Below are positions 42,166 to 52,578 of a DNA stretch of 64,000 bases, in pieces (position 1 is the first letter of the stretch; every line of letters starts with the position of its first letter). Source of the stretch: Neoactinobaculum massilliense (GTDB lineage: Bacteria; Actinomycetota; Actinomycetes; Actinomycetales; Actinomycetaceae). The position numbers were made by a program, and so were the translations under genes. Location: assembly GCF_900604955.1 (NCBI RefSeq), contig NZ_UWPE01000001.1, positions 248,001 to 312,000 on the forward strand, in the 5' to 3' direction. The notes below the pieces were generated by a model, which ran no database searches, had not been told where the DNA came from, and was given only the letters and a program-made list of their open reading frames with translations.

Positions 42166-42476
42166 GCGACACGGCAAGCTTCTGGAACAAGAATCCGCGT
42201 GACGTGATCCTCTCCCCGATTGCGTCTGAGAAGTCCGCGCTGGCTGAGGAACAGAACAAGTACACGTTCCTGGTGGATCCGCGGGCCAATAAGACGGAGA
42301 TCCGTCAGGCCGTTGAAAAGATCTTCGGCGTCAAGGTGGCCTCCGTGAACACGATGAACCGCAAGGGTAAGACGCGTCGTACGCGTGATGGCATCGGCCG
42401 TCGCAAGAACACGAAGCGCGCCATTGTGACCCTTCGTGAGGGCTCCATCGACATCTATGGCGAGAACATCGGCTAG
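42162..42476 (+). CDS. rplW: 50S ribosomal protein L23
   Basis: The 104-residue protein starts at GTG overlapping the rplD stop, with AAGGAGGAGA upstream. It carries [37 protein letters not shown] and [13 protein letters not shown]23 borders the tunnel exit and docks trigger factor and SRP. Confidence 0.96.
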   Translation: MSDTASFWNKNPRDVILSPIASEKSALAEEQNKYTFLVDPRANKTEIRQAVEKIFGVKVASVNTMNRKGKTRRTRDGIGRRKNTKRAIVTLREGSIDIYGENIG

Positions 42477-42495
42477 GGCGAAAGGATAGAGAATC

Positions 42496-43332
42496 ATGGC
42501 AATTCGTAACCTCAAGCCCACGACGGCGGGCCAGCGTGGCGCCTCGGTTTCCGATTTCGCGGAAATTACGCGCACCACGCCGGAAAAGTCCCTCCTGCGT
42601 CCGCTCCACAAGACGGGTGGGCGTAACAACCAGGGCCGCATCACCATGCGTCACAAGGGTGGCGGGCACAAGCGTCGCTACCGCGTGATCGATTTCCGCC
42701 GCTGGGATAAGGATGGCGTGCCCGCCAAGGTGGCCACCATCGAATATGATCCCAACCGCACGTCGCGCATCGCGCTGCTGCACTACGCGGATGGCGAGAA
42801 GCGCTACATCCTGGCGCCCAAGGGTCTCCAGGTAGGCGACGTCATTGAGAATGGCGCGAACTCGGACATCAAGCCGGGCAACAACCTGCCGCTGCGCAAT
42901 GTGCCGCTGGGCACCACGCTCCACGCGGTGGAGTTGCGTCCGCTGGGTGGCGCCAAGATTGCGCGTTCGGCCGGCGTCTCCGTTCAGCTGGTGGCGCGCG
43001 AGGGCGCATATGCTCAGCTGCGTATGCCCTCCGGCGAGATTCGGAATGTGGATGTTCGCTGCCGCGCAACGGTTGGCGAGGTTGGCAATGCCGAGCAGTC
43101 CAACATCAACTGGGGCAAGGCTGGGCGTCTGCGCTGGAAGGGCGTACGTCCGCACGTCCGCGGCGTCGTGATGAACCCGGTTGACCACCCGCACGGTGGT
43201 GGTGAAGGCAAGACGTCCGGTGGCCGCCATCCGGTGAGCCCCTGGGGTCAGAAGGAAGGGCGTACGCGCCACCCGAAGAAGGCTAGCGACAAGCTCATCG
43301 TGCGCCGTCGCAAGACTGGCAAGAAGCACTAA
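42496..43332 (+). CDS. rplB: 50S ribosomal protein L2
   Basis: The 278-residue protein has [32 protein letters not shown] and the peptidyl-transferase-centre segment [19 protein letters not shown] with the conserved His. L2 is needed for subunit association and peptidyl transfer. Confidence 0.98.
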   Translation: MAIRNLKPTTAGQRGASVSDFAEITRTTPEKSLLRPLHKTGGRNNQGRITMRHKGGGHKRRYRVIDFRRWDKDGVPAKVATIEYDPNRTSRIALLHYADGEKRYILAPKGLQVGDVIENGANSDIKPGNNLPLRNVPLGTTLHAVELRPLGGAKIARSAGVSVQLVAREGAYAQLRMPSGEIRNVDVRCRATVGEVGNAEQSNINWGKAGRLRWKGVRPHVRGVVMNPVDHPHGGGEGKTSGGRHPVSPWGQKEGRTRHPKKASDKLIVRRRKTGKKH

Positions 43333-43347
43333 GGAGGGTTTGCCAAG

Positions 43348-43629
43348 ATGCCACGTAGTATCAAGAAGGGTCCGTTCGTCGATCAGTATCTGCTCAAGAA
43401 GGTTGACGAGCAGAACGAGAAGAATCAGAAGAACGTCATCAAGACCTGGTCTCGGCGCTCCATGATTGTGCCGGACTTCATCGGTCACACGTTTGCCGTT
43501 CACGACGGCCGTAAGCACGTCCCGGTGTACATCACTGAGGCCATGGTGGGACACAAGCTCGGGGAGTTCGCTCCTACGCGCACGTTCCGCGGTCACAGCA
43601 AGGACGATCAGAAGACACGTCGGCGGTAG
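43348..43629 (+). CDS. rpsS: 30S ribosomal protein S19
   Basis: The 93-residue protein ([19 protein letters not shown] at its start) contains [19 protein letters not shown] and [13 protein letters not shown]. It begins 15 nt after rplB with AAGGAGGG as ribosome binding site. Confidence 0.97.
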   Translation: MPRSIKKGPFVDQYLLKKVDEQNEKNQKNVIKTWSRRSMIVPDFIGHTFAVHDGRKHVPVYITEAMVGHKLGEFAPTRTFRGHSKDDQKTRRR

Positions 43630-43652
43630 GCCGCGCGAAGGAGTTAGGCACT

Positions 43653-44033
43653 ATGGAAGCAAAGGCGCAAGCACGGTTCGTGCGTGTGACGCCGATGAAG
43701 GCGCGCCGGGTTGTGGACGTGATCCGCGGCCAGCGCGTTATCGACGCCATCGACACGCTGACCTATGCACCGCAGGGGGCCGCCAAGCCGGTTCTCAAGG
43801 TTGTCGAGTCCGCTCTCGCCAACGCGCGTTTCGCCGCCGATGAGGCAGGGGAGCGCTTCGAAGAGGGCGATTACTACATTCAGGCCGCGTACGCGGACGA
43901 GGGCCCCACGATGAAGCGGATTCAGCCGCGTGCACAGGGGCGTGCCAACCGCATCCTCAAGCGCACCAGCCACATCACGGTTGTTGTGGGCGATACGAAG
44001 CCCGCAAAGAAGAGCAAGAGGAGGGCCCGCTAG
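43653..44033 (+). CDS. rplV: 50S ribosomal protein L22
   Basis: The 126-residue protein has [18 protein letters not shown] and the tunnel beta-hairpin [18 protein letters not shown]. The C-terminus is Lys/Arg-rich. It shares one base with rpsC. Confidence 0.97.
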   Translation: MEAKAQARFVRVTPMKARRVVDVIRGQRVIDAIDTLTYAPQGAAKPVLKVVESALANARFAADEAGERFEEGDYYIQAAYADEGPTMKRIQPRAQGRANRILKRTSHITVVVGDTKPAKKSKRRAR

Positions 44034-44797
44034 TGGGACAGAAGGTTAACCCGATCGGGTTCCGTCTGGGAGTCACCACGGAACACCGCTCCAAGTGGTT
44101 CGCTGATTCCACGAAGAAGGGTCAGCGCTACTCGGATTATGTTATTGAGGATGTTCACATCCGCGAGATGATCGCCAAGAACCTTGAGAGGGCTGGCATT
44201 TCCCGCGTGAACATCGAGCGTCGCACGGAGCGCGTGGTGGTGGATATCCACACGGCGCGTCCCGGCATCGTTATCGGTCGCCGTGGCACCGAGGCGGACC
44301 GCCTCCGCGGCGACCTGGAGAAGCTGACGGGCAAGTCCGTGCAGCTCAACATTCTCGAAGTGAAGAACCCGGAAGCCGATGCGCAGCTCATCGCGCAGGG
44401 TATTGCTGAACAGCTCGCCTCGCGCGTGTCGTTCCGTCGTGCCATGCGCAAGGGCATCCAGTCCGCCGAGCGGGCCGGTGTCCAGGGCATTCGCGTGCAG
44501 GTGTCCGGCCGTCTGGGCGGTGCGGAAATGTCCCGCTCGGAGTTCTACCGCGAAGGCCGCGTGCCGCTGCACACGCTTCGCGCGAACATCGACTACGGCT
44601 TCTATGAGGCTCGTACCTCCTTCGGCCGCATCGGCGTGAAGGTGTGGGTGTACCGCGGCAATGTGACCGACGCCGAATACTTCCGTCAGCAGGCGGAGGC
44701 GCCGCGGCGTGGTGGTCGCGGTGGACGTGGTGGACGCCGGGGCGGCTCGCGTGGCCGTCAGGGTGCTCCGGAGAACAAGGGATCGGAGGCGAAGTAA
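44033..44797 (+). CDS. rpsC: 30S ribosomal protein S3
   Basis: The 254-residue protein starts at GTG ([20 protein letters not shown] at its start). The KH domain shows [15 protein letters not shown], and the C-terminal domain [21 protein letters not shown] ~40-residue tail rich in Arg and Gly ([18 protein letters not shown]) extends beyond the E. coli protein. It overlaps rplP by one base. Confidence 0.97.
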   Translation: MGQKVNPIGFRLGVTTEHRSKWFADSTKKGQRYSDYVIEDVHIREMIAKNLERAGISRVNIERRTERVVVDIHTARPGIVIGRRGTEADRLRGDLEKLTGKSVQLNILEVKNPEADAQLIAQGIAEQLASRVSFRRAMRKGIQSAERAGVQGIRVQVSGRLGGAEMSRSEFYREGRVPLHTLRANIDYGFYEARTSFGRIGVKVWVYRGNVTDAEYFRQQAEAPRRGGRGGRGGRRGGSRGRQGAPENKGSEAK

Positions 44798-45213
44798 TGC
44801 TTATTCCTCGTCGTACTAAGTGGCGCAAGCAGCATCGCCCGGGTCGCTCGGGCATGTCCAAGGGCGGCACGCAGCTGGCCTTCGGTGAATTCGGTGTACA
44901 GGCTCTCGAGCCGGCGTACGTGACGAACCGCCAGATTGAGGCGGCGCGTATCGCCATGACTCGTCACATTAAGCGTGGCGGCAAGATCTGGATCAACATT
45001 TTCCCGGATCGACCGCTCACGAAGAAGGCACTGGGTGTTCGTATGGGTTCCGGTAAGGGCCCGGTGGAGACCTGGGTAGCCAATGTCAAGCCCGGCCGTG
45101 TTCTCTTTGAGATGGGCGGCGTTGACGAGCAGCTGGCGCGTGAGGCTATGTCTCGTGCACAGAGCAAGCTGCCGATGAAGACCCGTTTTATTTCCCGTGA
45201 GGAGGTTGAGTGA
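44797..45213 (+). CDS. rplP: 50S ribosomal protein L16
   Basis: The ATG at 44797 overlaps the rpsC stop and follows GGAGGCG; the product is 138 residues ([19 protein letters not shown] at its start) with [17 protein letters not shown] and [17 protein letters not shown]. It lies near the A site and helps assemble the 50S subunit. Confidence 0.97.
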   Translation: MLIPRRTKWRKQHRPGRSGMSKGGTQLAFGEFGVQALEPAYVTNRQIEAARIAMTRHIKRGGKIWINIFPDRPLTKKALGVRMGSGKGPVETWVANVKPGRVLFEMGGVDEQLAREAMSRAQSKLPMKTRFISREEVE

Positions 45214-45440
45214 TGGCAAAGTTGACCACCACTGAACTGGACGCGATGACGGACGCCGAACTCACTGAGAAGCTCGGTGAGAAGAAGCAGGAGCTCTTCA
45301 ACCTCCGCTTCTCGGCCGTCACCCACCGGCTGGAGGACACCGGTTCCCTGAAGGACGTGCGTCGCGATATCGCCCGCATCTACACCATCAAGCGCGAGCG
45401 GGAGCTCGGCATTCGCACCGCTCCGAGCAGCGAGAAGTGA
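45213..45440 (+). CDS. rpmC: 50S ribosomal protein L29
   Basis: The ATG at 45213 overlaps the rplP stop and is 7 nt from GTGAGGAGG; the neighbouring GTG at 45210 is less well placed. The 75-residue product has [20 protein letters not shown] and [16 protein letters not shown]. Confidence 0.94.
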   Translation: MAKLTTTELDAMTDAELTEKLGEKKQELFNLRFSAVTHRLEDTGSLKDVRRDIARIYTIKRERELGIRTAPSSEK

Positions 45441-45448
45441 GGCAGACG

Positions 45449-45718
45449 ATGAGTGAAAACGTTCAGGAACGCAATCACCGTAAGACGAACACTGGCTACG
45501 TGGTGTCCGACAAGATGGACAAGACGGTTGTCGTGGAACTCCGCGATCGCGTCACCCACGGCGTTTACGGTAAGGTAGTCAATCGCACCAAGCGCGTGAA
45601 GGCTCACGACGAAACCAATTCGGTTTACGTCGGCGATCTCGTGCGCATCATGGAAACCCGGCCGCTCAGTGCCTCGAAGCACTTCCGTGTGGTTGAGGTT
45701 ATCGAAAAGGCCCAGTAA
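45449..45718 (+). CDS. rpsQ: 30S ribosomal protein S17
   Basis: The ATG at 45449, behind GAGGCAG, is preferred to the in-frame GTG at 45437; the product is 89 residues. It contains [20 protein letters not shown] and [21 protein letters not shown] 75-nt gap to rplN marks the S10/spc boundary; no terminator is visible there. Confidence 0.95.
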   Translation: MSENVQERNHRKTNTGYVVSDKMDKTVVVELRDRVTHGVYGKVVNRTKRVKAHDETNSVYVGDLVRIMETRPLSASKHFRVVEVIEKAQ

Positions 45719-45793
45719 GCCAGCGTACGAAGCCCATTCGTTCGGCAAGGCTCGCTTGAGCGAGAACCAGCACGACATAGGAGAAGAGAAGTA

Positions 45794-46162
45794 ATGATCC
45801 AGCAAGAGACGCGGCTACGCGTCGCTGACAACACGGGTGCGAAGGAACTCCTTTGCATCCGCGTCCTCGGCGGCTCAGCTCGACGTTACGCCGGGATCGG
45901 TGACACGATTGTGGCCACCGTTAAGGACGCCATTCCCGGCGGCAACGTGAAGAAGGGCGAGGTTGTCAAGGCGGTTGTTGTCCGTGCGAAGAAGGAAACG
46001 CGCCGTAAGGACGGCTCCTACATTCGTTTTGATGAGAACGCCGCCGTTGTTATCGACAACAACGGCGAGCCTCGCGGCACTCGCATTTTCGGTCCGGTGG
46101 GCCGCGAACTCCGCGAGAAGAAGTTCATGCGCATTCTGTCCCTGGCACCGGAGGTGATCTAG
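45794..46162 (+). CDS. rplN: 50S ribosomal protein L14
   Basis: The 122-residue protein has [39 protein letters not shown] and [20 protein letters not shown]. It is the first gene of the spc cluster and abuts rplX. Confidence 0.97.
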   Translation: MIQQETRLRVADNTGAKELLCIRVLGGSARRYAGIGDTIVATVKDAIPGGNVKKGEVVKAVVVRAKKETRRKDGSYIRFDENAAVVIDNNGEPRGTRIFGPVGRELREKKFMRILSLAPEVI

Positions 46163-46507
46163 TTGGCGAAGATCAAGAAGGGTGACCTGGTTCAGGTAAT
46201 CGCGGGCCGCGATAAGGGCCTGCAGGGCCACGTGCTCAAGGTGATTCCCGCGGCTGACCGCGTGATCGTTGAGGGCGTAGGCCGCGTGAAGAAGCACGTG
46301 CGCGCGGGGCAGAATGCCCAGGGTGCAGTGACCGGCGGCATCGAGACCATCGAGGCACCGATTCACGTTTCTAACGTCATGCTCGTTGCGAAGGACGGCA
46401 AGCCCGTCCGCGTGGGCCACCGTGAGGTGGAGGTTGAGCGCGACGGCAAGAAGAAGATCAAGCGTGAGCGCATTGGGCGCCGTGGCGGAAAGGAGATCGA
46501 GCTGTGA
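46163..46507 (+). CDS. rplX: 50S ribosomal protein L24
   Basis: The product starts at TTG directly after the rplN stop, with GGAGGTGAT upstream, and is 114 residues. The KOW motif reads [20 protein letters not shown] and is followed by [13 protein letters not shown]. It overlaps rplE by 4 bp. Confidence 0.95.
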   Translation: MAKIKKGDLVQVIAGRDKGLQGHVLKVIPAADRVIVEGVGRVKKHVRAGQNAQGAVTGGIETIEAPIHVSNVMLVAKDGKPVRVGHREVEVERDGKKKIKRERIGRRGGKEIEL

Positions 46508-47052
46508 GCGAACCGCGTTTGAAGGCTAAGTACAGCGAGTCCATCCGTCCGGCGCTGCAGGAGGAGTTCAAGTATGAGAACCCCATGCAGATTCCCGGGC
46601 TCACCAAGATCGTGGTGAATATGGGTGTTGGCGACGCCGCTCGTGACGCCAAGGTACTGGACGGTGCGGTTGCGGATATGACCGCTATCACCGGTCAGAA
46701 GCCGCAGATCACGAAGGCGCGGAAGTCTATCGCTCAGTTCAAGCTGCGCGAGGGACAGCGCATCGGCTGCCACGCAACGCTTCGGGGCGATCGTATGTGG
46801 GAGTTCCTTGATCGACTCCTCGCGACGGCCCTGCCGCGCATACGCGATTTCCGTGGACTTTCGCCGAAGCAGTTCGACGGCCACGGAAACTACACGTTCG
46901 GCCTCACCGAGCAGACGGTGTTCCTGGAGATTGACCAGGACAAGATCGATCGTGTTCGCGGCATGGACATCACCGTGGTGACCACGGCGTCCACCGGTGA
47001 GGAGGGGCGCGCGCTCCTCCGTCATCTCGGATTCCCTTTCAAGGAGGCCTAG
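46504..47052 (+). CDS. rplE: 50S ribosomal protein L5
   Basis: The 182-residue protein starts at GTG overlapping the rplX stop. It contains [39 protein letters not shown] and [21 protein letters not shown]5 contacts 5S rRNA and P-site tRNA. Confidence 0.97.
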   Translation: MSEPRLKAKYSESIRPALQEEFKYENPMQIPGLTKIVVNMGVGDAARDAKVLDGAVADMTAITGQKPQITKARKSIAQFKLREGQRIGCHATLRGDRMWEFLDRLLATALPRIRDFRGLSPKQFDGHGNYTFGLTEQTVFLEIDQDKIDRVRGMDITVVTTASTGEEGRALLRHLGFPFKEA

Positions 47053-47055
47053 AGA

Positions 47056-47241
47056 ATGGCGAAAACCGCCCTCAAGCAGAAGGCCGCGCGCAAGGCAAAG
47101 TTCCAGGTGCGTGAGTACACGCGCTGCAACCGTTGCGGCCGTCCCCACTCCGTCTACCGCAAGTTCGGCCTGTGCCGTGTTTGCCTGCGTGAACTTGCCC
47201 TCCGTGGCGAGCTCCCCGGAGTCACCAAGTCCAGCTGGTAA
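47056..47241 (+). CDS. rpsN: 30S ribosomal protein S14, zinc type (Z)
   Basis: The 61-residue protein has two CxxC pairs ([20 protein letters not shown]), which mark the zinc-dependent short form. It lies 3 nt after rplE. Confidence 0.97.
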   Translation: MAKTALKQKAARKAKFQVREYTRCNRCGRPHSVYRKFGLCRVCLRELALRGELPGVTKSSW

Positions 47242-47298
47242 AAACTACGTCGCAGGTCTGGTAAGGAAACCGCGGCGAGGAAGGGCAAGAGCCCAAGA

Positions 47299-47697
47299 AT
47301 GACAATGACTGATCCCATCGCAGACATGCTGACTCGTCTGCGTAACGCCAATTCGGCGTATCACGAATCGGTGTCCATGCCGTACTCGAAGATCAAGGCG
47401 TCCATCGCTGAGATCCTGAAGCGCGAAGGCTACATCACCGATTTTCAGGTGGAGGATGCGCGCGTTGGGAAGACCCTGACGCTCACGCTGAAGTACGGCT
47501 CCGGCCGCTCTCGCGCCCTCGCAGGTGTGAAGCGCGTTTCGAAGCCGGGTCTGCGTGTGTACGCGAAGTCCACGAAACTTCCTCAGGTCCTCGGCGGACT
47601 GGGTGTGGCGATTCTGTCCACTTCCTCCGGTCTTCTCACCGATCGTGAGGCCAAGGACAAGGGCGTGGGCGGCGAAGTCCTCGCGTACGTCTGGTAG
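47299..47697 (+). CDS. rpsH: 30S ribosomal protein S8
   Basis: The 132-residue protein ([20 protein letters not shown] at its start) carries [12 protein letters not shown] and the C-terminal [20 protein letters not shown]. An ATG two codons downstream is an alternative start. In E. coli S8 represses the spc operon. Confidence 0.96.
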   Translation: MTMTDPIADMLTRLRNANSAYHESVSMPYSKIKASIAEILKREGYITDFQVEDARVGKTLTLTLKYGSGRSRALAGVKRVSKPGLRVYAKSTKLPQVLGGLGVAILSTSSGLLTDREAKDKGVGGEVLAYVW

Positions 47698-47711
47698 GGA
47701 GGAGAGAAGAT

Positions 47712-48248
47712 ATGTCTCGAATTGGCAGGCTTCCTATTACGATTCCCTCCGGCGTGGAAGTATCCGTTAATGGCCAGGATGTGACCGTTAAGGGCCCGAA
47801 GGGTCAACTGTCTCGCACCATCGCGCAGCCGATCACGGTTGCCGTCGACGGCGATAAGATCACGCTTTCCCGCCCGAATGACGAGCGCGAATCGCGTTCG
47901 CTTCACGGACTTAGCCGCACGCTCGTCAACAATATGGTGATTGGCGTGACGCAGGGTTACGCGAAGAACCTGGAGATTGTTGGCACCGGTTACCGTGTGC
48001 AGGCGAAGGGCACCGCGCTGGAGTTCTCCCTCGGATATTCGCACACCATCACGGTGGAGGCGCCCGAAGGAATTACCTTCTCCGTGGATGGCAACACCAA
48101 GCTGACTGTCAGCGGTATTGACAACCAGCTGGTGGGGGAGACGGCGGCACGTATTCGCCGGCTCCGCGCCCCCGAGCCCTATAAGGGCAAGGGCATCAAG
48201 TATGCGGATGAGCAGATTCGCCGCAAGGCCGGAAAGGCAGGTAAGTAA
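47712..48248 (+). CDS. rplF: 50S ribosomal protein L6
   Basis: The 178-residue protein ([19 protein letters not shown] at its start) has the two-fold L6 repeat and the C-terminal [29 protein letters not shown] precedes the ATG. Confidence 0.97.
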   Translation: MSRIGRLPITIPSGVEVSVNGQDVTVKGPKGQLSRTIAQPITVAVDGDKITLSRPNDERESRSLHGLSRTLVNNMVIGVTQGYAKNLEIVGTGYRVQAKGTALEFSLGYSHTITVEAPEGITFSVDGNTKLTVSGIDNQLVGETAARIRRLRAPEPYKGKGIKYADEQIRRKAGKAGK

Positions 48249-48250
48249 CG

Positions 48251-48622
48251 ATGACCGTCACCGTAAGGGGTAAGGGTAAGTTCATCGCGCGCACCCGCCG
48301 TCACTTCCGCCTGCGTAAGAGGCTCTCGGGTACGGCTGAGCGGCCGCGGCTTTCCGTGTGGCGCTCCAACCGCAATATCCAGGCTCAGGTTATCGACGAC
48401 GTCACCGGCCACACGCTGGTTGCGGCCTCGACGCTCGAGCCGGAACTGCGTGAGCAGGAGGGCACGAAGACGGAGAAGGCTCGCATGGTTGGCGAACTCG
48501 TCGGCAAGCGGGCCAAGGACGCCGGAATCGACGCCGTGGTCTTTGACCGCGGTGGCAACAAGTATCACGGTCGAGTGGCTGCGGTGGCCGATGGCGCCCG
48601 CGCTGCTGGACTCTCTCTCTGA
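48251..48622 (+). CDS. rplR: 50S ribosomal protein L18
   Basis: The 123-residue protein has a basic N-terminus, [20 protein letters not shown], followed by [20 protein letters not shown]. It binds 5S rRNA with L5 and begins 2 nt after rplF. Confidence 0.97.
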   Translation: MTVTVRGKGKFIARTRRHFRLRKRLSGTAERPRLSVWRSNRNIQAQVIDDVTGHTLVAASTLEPELREQEGTKTEKARMVGELVGKRAKDAGIDAVVFDRGGNKYHGRVAAVADGARAAGLSL

Positions 48623-48645
48623 TCGGCTAGGAAAGGCAGAGGAAT

Positions 48646-49395
48646 ATGGCTGACGAAGAACAGCGCCAGAACCCGGCCCCGGAAGGCCGGCAGGAGAACA
48701 ACAACGAATCGCGCGGCAATGACCGCTCGGATCAGCACGGTGGACGCGAGGGCGGACGCGGACGCGGGGAGCGCCGCGGCGGACGTCGTCGTAACAACAA
48801 CCGCCACGAGGATCCGTACATGGAGCGCGTGGTGACCATTAACCGTGTGGCAAAGACCGTCAAGGGCGGCCGCCGCATGACGTTCACGGCCCTTGTGGTG
48901 GTGGGCGATGGTAATGGCACCGTGGGTGTGGGATACGGCAAGGCGAAGGAAGTGCCGGCCGCCATCTCCAAGGGCAACGAGGAAGCAAAGAAGAACTTCT
49001 TCCACGTACCGCGCCTGGGCACCACCATCCCGCACATTGTGCAGGGTGAGGATGCGGCCGGCACGGTGCTGCTGCGCCCGGCCTCGCAGGGAACCGGTGT
49101 AATTGCGGGTGGCGCCGTGCGTGCCATCATGGAGTGCGCCGGCATCAGCGACGTGCTCACGAAGTCGCTGGGTAGCTCCAACGCGATCAACATCGTGCAC
49201 GCCACGGTGGATGCCCTCAAGCAGCTCGAGCAGCCGGAGGCTGTGGCGGCTCGTCGCGGGCTTCCGCTGGAGCGCGTAGCGCCGGAGCCGATGCTCCGCA
49301 AGCGCGCCGAGGCCGAGCAGAAGGCACGCGAGATCGCTGAGGCGCAGGCCCAGAAGGAAGAGAACGAAGCCGCCACGGCGGGAGTGGGTGCGTAA
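48646..49395 (+). CDS. rpsE: 30S ribosomal protein S5 with long N-terminal extension
   Basis: At 249 residues it is ~80 longer than E. coli S5. The first ~58 residues are hydrophilic and rich in Arg, Gly, Asn and Glu ([20 protein letters not shown]). The S5 core begins at [20 protein letters not shown] and has [16 protein letters not shown] and [20 protein letters not shown]. The C-terminus is also extended and charged. It overlaps rpmD by one base. Confidence 0.96.
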   Translation: MADEEQRQNPAPEGRQENNNESRGNDRSDQHGGREGGRGRGERRGGRRRNNNRHEDPYMERVVTINRVAKTVKGGRRMTFTALVVVGDGNGTVGVGYGKAKEVPAAISKGNEEAKKNFFHVPRLGTTIPHIVQGEDAAGTVLLRPASQGTGVIAGGAVRAIMECAGISDVLTKSLGSSNAINIVHATVDALKQLEQPEAVAARRGLPLERVAPEPMLRKRAEAEQKAREIAEAQAQKEENEAATAGVGA

Positions 49396-49577
49396 TGGCA
49401 AAACTCAAGATCACTCAGATCAAGGGTGTTGTTGGCACCCCTAAGCGTCAGCGGGCTACGGTGCTGGGCATTGGTCTGCACCGCATCGGGGATTCCGTGG
49501 TGCGTGAGGATACGCCGGATGTGCGCGGCATGATCCGCGCCGTCGCCCACCTCGTGGAAGTTGAGGAGGTTGACTAA
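49395..49577 (+). CDS. rpmD: 50S ribosomal protein L30
   Basis: The 60-residue protein has the compact L30 fold ([20 protein letters not shown], then [20 protein letters not shown]). Its start and stop each overlap a neighbour by one base. Confidence 0.96.
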   Translation: MAKLKITQIKGVVGTPKRQRATVLGIGLHRIGDSVVREDTPDVRGMIRAVAHLVEVEEVD

Positions 49578-50044
49578 TGGCAGAAGAGCACTCGATCATC
49601 AAGCTGCATGATCTCCGTCCCGCAGACGGCTCGAACAAGGCACGTATTCGCGTGGGCCGTGGTGAAGGTTCCAAGGGTAAGACCTCGGGCCGTGGTACCA
49701 AGGGCACGAAGGCGCGCTACCAGGTGCGTCCGGGCTTTGAGGGCGGTCAGATGCCGCTCCACATGCGCCTTCCGAAGCTGCGTGGTTTCAAGAACCCGCT
49801 GCGCAAGGAGTACCAGGTGGTGAACGTCGGTCTACTGGCTGAGCTGTTCCCCGAGGGCGGCGATGTCACGGTGGCAGATCTGGTTGCCAAGGGCGCCGTT
49901 CGCGATCACAGCCTGGTCAAGGTTCTGGGCGAGGGCGAAATCAACGTTGCGGTTAACGTGACGGTTGATAAGTTCTCCGGCTTGGCCAAGTCCAAGATTG
50001 AGGCGGCCGGCGGTACCGTGGCCCTTCTTCACGCGGAGGCCTAG
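49577..50044 (+). CDS. rplO: 50S ribosomal protein L15
   Basis: The 155-residue protein has [38 protein letters not shown] and ends with the [11 protein letters not shown] signature region. A strong hairpin follows before secY. Confidence 0.97.
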   Translation: MAEEHSIIKLHDLRPADGSNKARIRVGRGEGSKGKTSGRGTKGTKARYQVRPGFEGGQMPLHMRLPKLRGFKNPLRKEYQVVNVGLLAELFPEGGDVTVADLVAKGAVRDHSLVKVLGEGEINVAVNVTVDKFSGLAKSKIEAAGGTVALLHAEA

Positions 50045-50105
50045 CTCAAGGCGAGCCCCGCGGCTATTCCGCGGCGCTAGACCGATGGAGCACGGTTTAT
50101 GTGAG

Positions 50106-50141
50106 ATTGCCCCCGTAGCTACGGCTACGGGGGCAATTCTT
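50106..50141 (+). terminator. Hairpin terminator or attenuator between rplO and secY
   Basis: A 14-bp perfect stem ATTGCCCCCGTAGC/GCTACGGGGGCAAT with a TACG loop is followed by TCTTATCTC. The T run is weak, so partial read-through into secY is likely. Confidence 0.75.
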
Positions 50142-50254
50142 ATCTCAATTTCGGCGAATCGACGCGTTCGCCGGCTATAGTGAGAGAGCATTTCTACGCA
50201 TTGGGACGCGCGGGACGCCGCGTGACCTCGTACCTCTTCCGAAATGGGGGAACT

Positions 50255-51553
50255 TTGTTCAAGGCATTTGCCCAGGCTTTCCGGACGCCGGACCTTCGGC
50301 GGAAACTCCTGTTCACGATCGGCATCATCGTGATTTACCGGCTTGGTACGTTCATCCCCGCGCCGTTCGTATCGATGTCCAATATTCGCCAGTGCACCAC
50401 GGAGATGAACGGCACGGCGGATCTAGTGGCGCTCATGAACATGTTCTCCGGCGGCGCCATGATGAACCTTTCCATCTTCGCGCTGGGCATCATGCCCTAT
50501 ATCACGGCGTCCATCATTATCCAGCTGCTCCGCGTGGTCATTCCTCGTTTCGAGGAGCTCCACAAGGAAGGGCAGTCGGGTACCGCTAAGCTCACCGAGT
50601 ACACGCGTTATCTCACCATCGGCCTGGGCGTGCTGCAGTCGGCCGTCGTGGTGGCTACGGCCAACTACACGCTGTTCCGTGGCTGCGACGTCAACCCGAT
50701 TCCAAGCGCATCGCCGTGGACGTACTTCCTCACCATTCTGGCAATGACCGCCGGTACCGGACTCATTATGTGGCTGGCGGAGCTCATCACGGATCGCGGG
50801 GTGGGCAACGGTATGTCTATCCTTATTTTCGTGGGCATCTGCGCGAACTTCCCGCACATGTTGGCGAACGTGCTCACCTCGAAGGGATGGGGCGCCGTGT
50901 TCTTCGTCGTCGTCCTGTTCCTGGCCATCACCCTCGTGGTGACTTTCGTCGAGGAATCGCAGCGGCGCGTGCCCGTCCAGTACGCGAAGCGCGTGATTGG
51001 ACGGCGGACGTATGGGGGTTCGACCACGTACCTGCCGATCAAGGTGAACATGGCGAACGTGATCCCCGTGATCTTCTCGTCCTCGATTCTCATCATTCCG
51101 TCCATGATCGCCACGTTCGGTAGTGCGACGGATGGCTGGGTGGTCTGGATCCAGACGTACCTGGGTAACTCCTCGCCGTGGTATATCGCGCTCTACGCGG
51201 TTCTCACCTTCGCGTTCACGTTCTTTTACACGGACATCGCCTTCGATACGGAGGAGGTGGCGGACAACATGAAGCGTTACGGCGGCTTCATCCCAGGCGT
51301 GCGCGCCGGTAAGCCTACCGCCCAGTACCTGGCAAAGGTGTCAAACCGCCTCACGTGGGTGGGAGCGACCTACCTGACGATCGTTGCGTTGATCCCCACC
51401 ATCGTGTTCAACGTCATGGGCATCCTCCAGGGTGGTTTTGGTGGCACATCGATCATGATCCTGGTGGGCGTGGGCCTCCAGACCGTCAAGGACATTAATG
51501 CCCAGCTGCAGCAGCGTCACTATGAGGGCTTCCTGCGCGGGAGTATCCACTAG
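50255..51553 (+). CDS. secY: Preprotein translocase subunit SecY
   Basis: The TTG at 50255, preceded by GGGGG, gives the typical actinobacterial start FKAFAQAFRTPDLRRKLLFT and 432 residues; longer GTG starts run into the leader. Ten hydrophobic helices are visible, with the plug region after helix 1, AVVVATANYTLF in the middle and RFAQ-type loop equivalents near YGGFIPGVRAGKPTAQYL. It forms the protein-conducting channel with SecE (encoded at 21 kb). Confidence 0.97.
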   Translation: MFKAFAQAFRTPDLRRKLLFTIGIIVIYRLGTFIPAPFVSMSNIRQCTTEMNGTADLVALMNMFSGGAMMNLSIFALGIMPYITASIIIQLLRVVIPRFEELHKEGQSGTAKLTEYTRYLTIGLGVLQSAVVVATANYTLFRGCDVNPIPSASPWTYFLTILAMTAGTGLIMWLAELITDRGVGNGMSILIFVGICANFPHMLANVLTSKGWGAVFFVVVLFLAITLVVTFVEESQRRVPVQYAKRVIGRRTYGGSTTYLPIKVNMANVIPVIFSSSILIIPSMIATFGSATDGWVVWIQTYLGNSSPWYIALYAVLTFAFTFFYTDIAFDTEEVADNMKRYGGFIPGVRAGKPTAQYLAKVSNRLTWVGATYLTIVALIPTIVFNVMGILQGGFGGTSIMILVGVGLQTVKDINAQLQQRHYEGFLRGSIH

Positions 51554-51668
51554 CGGCCGGCAGGGCGGCCGCCCGTAGAGTCCGGCACTGTACGGGCGGA
51601 CCGCGGTTAGTCGCGTATTGACGGCCCGCGGCGTGCAAGGTGGCCGCAGGCAGCGGTGCAAAGTGGGA

Positions 51669-51756
51669 GCTGCCTTTCCCGGCGTGTAGCCGGGAGCCGG
51701 TAATAGAAAATCCGGTGCTCTCCGCTGCCTCTCCCGGCGGATAGTCAGGAGTGGTG
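51669..51756 (+). repeat. Imperfect direct repeat in the secY-adk gap
   Basis: GCTGCCTTTCCCGGCGTGTA at 51669 recurs as GCTGCCTCTCCCGGCGGATA at 51724, 55 nt apart. The 439-nt gap also contains smaller repeats (CATCGGTG twice) but no convincing gene, promoter or terminator. Confidence 0.55.
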
Positions 51757-51992
51757 CATCGGTGAGGGCCGGTGCTGGTCCATCGGTGGAAGGCGGTGCA
51801 ATGTACCTGCGGGCATGTGTTGCCGCCGCTAACCGCGGGCCTCGCCGGATATATAACCGGATGGCGGCGTTCCGCGGCACCAGCGCGGCGTATGGCCCGG
51901 CTCGCAGATGTGTTCCGGTTATATGCTCACCGGCATAGGCTTGCGAAATATGGCGCTCACCGCCCGATGCGGCGAGCCGGATAGGAGCACAG

Positions 51993-52577
51993 ATGGCAAC
52001 GCATCTCATCATTGTGGGCCCTCCGGGGGCCGGTAAGGGTACGCATGCGACGGTGATCGCGGAGCGCTACGGCATTCCCGCCATCTCCACCGGGGATCTT
52101 TTCCGGCAGCATGCGAAGGCGCAGGATGAACTGGGTCAGCTCGCCGCGTCCTACTCGGATCGGGGAGAGCTGGTGCCGGATGAAGTGACGGACCGGATGG
52201 TCGCCGAACGTGTAGCGGAGGATGACGCGCAGCCGGGCTTCCTGCTCGATGGCTACCCGCGCAATATGCACCAGGTGGAGGCGCTGGACGCCCTGCTCGG
52301 GGCGAACGGTGTGGACGCCGTGATCTCGCTTGAGGCGGACGACGCCGTGGTGGTCAAGCGGTTGCTCGGGCGCGCCAAGATTGAGGGTCGCGTGGATGAC
52401 ACCGAGAGCGTGATTCGGCATCGTATAGAGGTGTATCACGCGACCACGCAGCCGATTATCGACGCCTACCAGGCGCGCAACCTTGTGGTGAGTATTGACG
52501 GCACCGGCGCGATCGACGAGGTGCGGGGGCACATTTTCGCGGCACTGGATGCATTCCTGGGACGGGCAGGCAAGTAG
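51993..52577 (+). CDS. adk: Adenylate kinase, short type
   Basis: The 194-residue kinase has the P-loop GPPGAGKGTHA, ISTGDLFR, DGYPRNMHQ and GRVDDTESVIRHR. The LID is short and lacks the zinc cysteines, as in other actinobacteria. It converts ATP + AMP to 2 ADP. GGAGCAC precedes the ATG; map starts one base after its stop. Confidence 0.97.
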   Translation: MATHLIIVGPPGAGKGTHATVIAERYGIPAISTGDLFRQHAKAQDELGQLAASYSDRGELVPDEVTDRMVAERVAEDDAQPGFLLDGYPRNMHQVEALDALLGANGVDAVISLEADDAVVVKRLLGRAKIEGRVDDTESVIRHRIEVYHATTQPIIDAYQARNLVVSIDGTGAIDEVRGHIFAALDAFLGRAGK

Positions 52578-52578
52578 C

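Noticed and set aside
51772-51984. Open frame of 70 codons before adk
   Set aside because: No recognisable motif or ribosome binding site, and the gap is repeat-rich.
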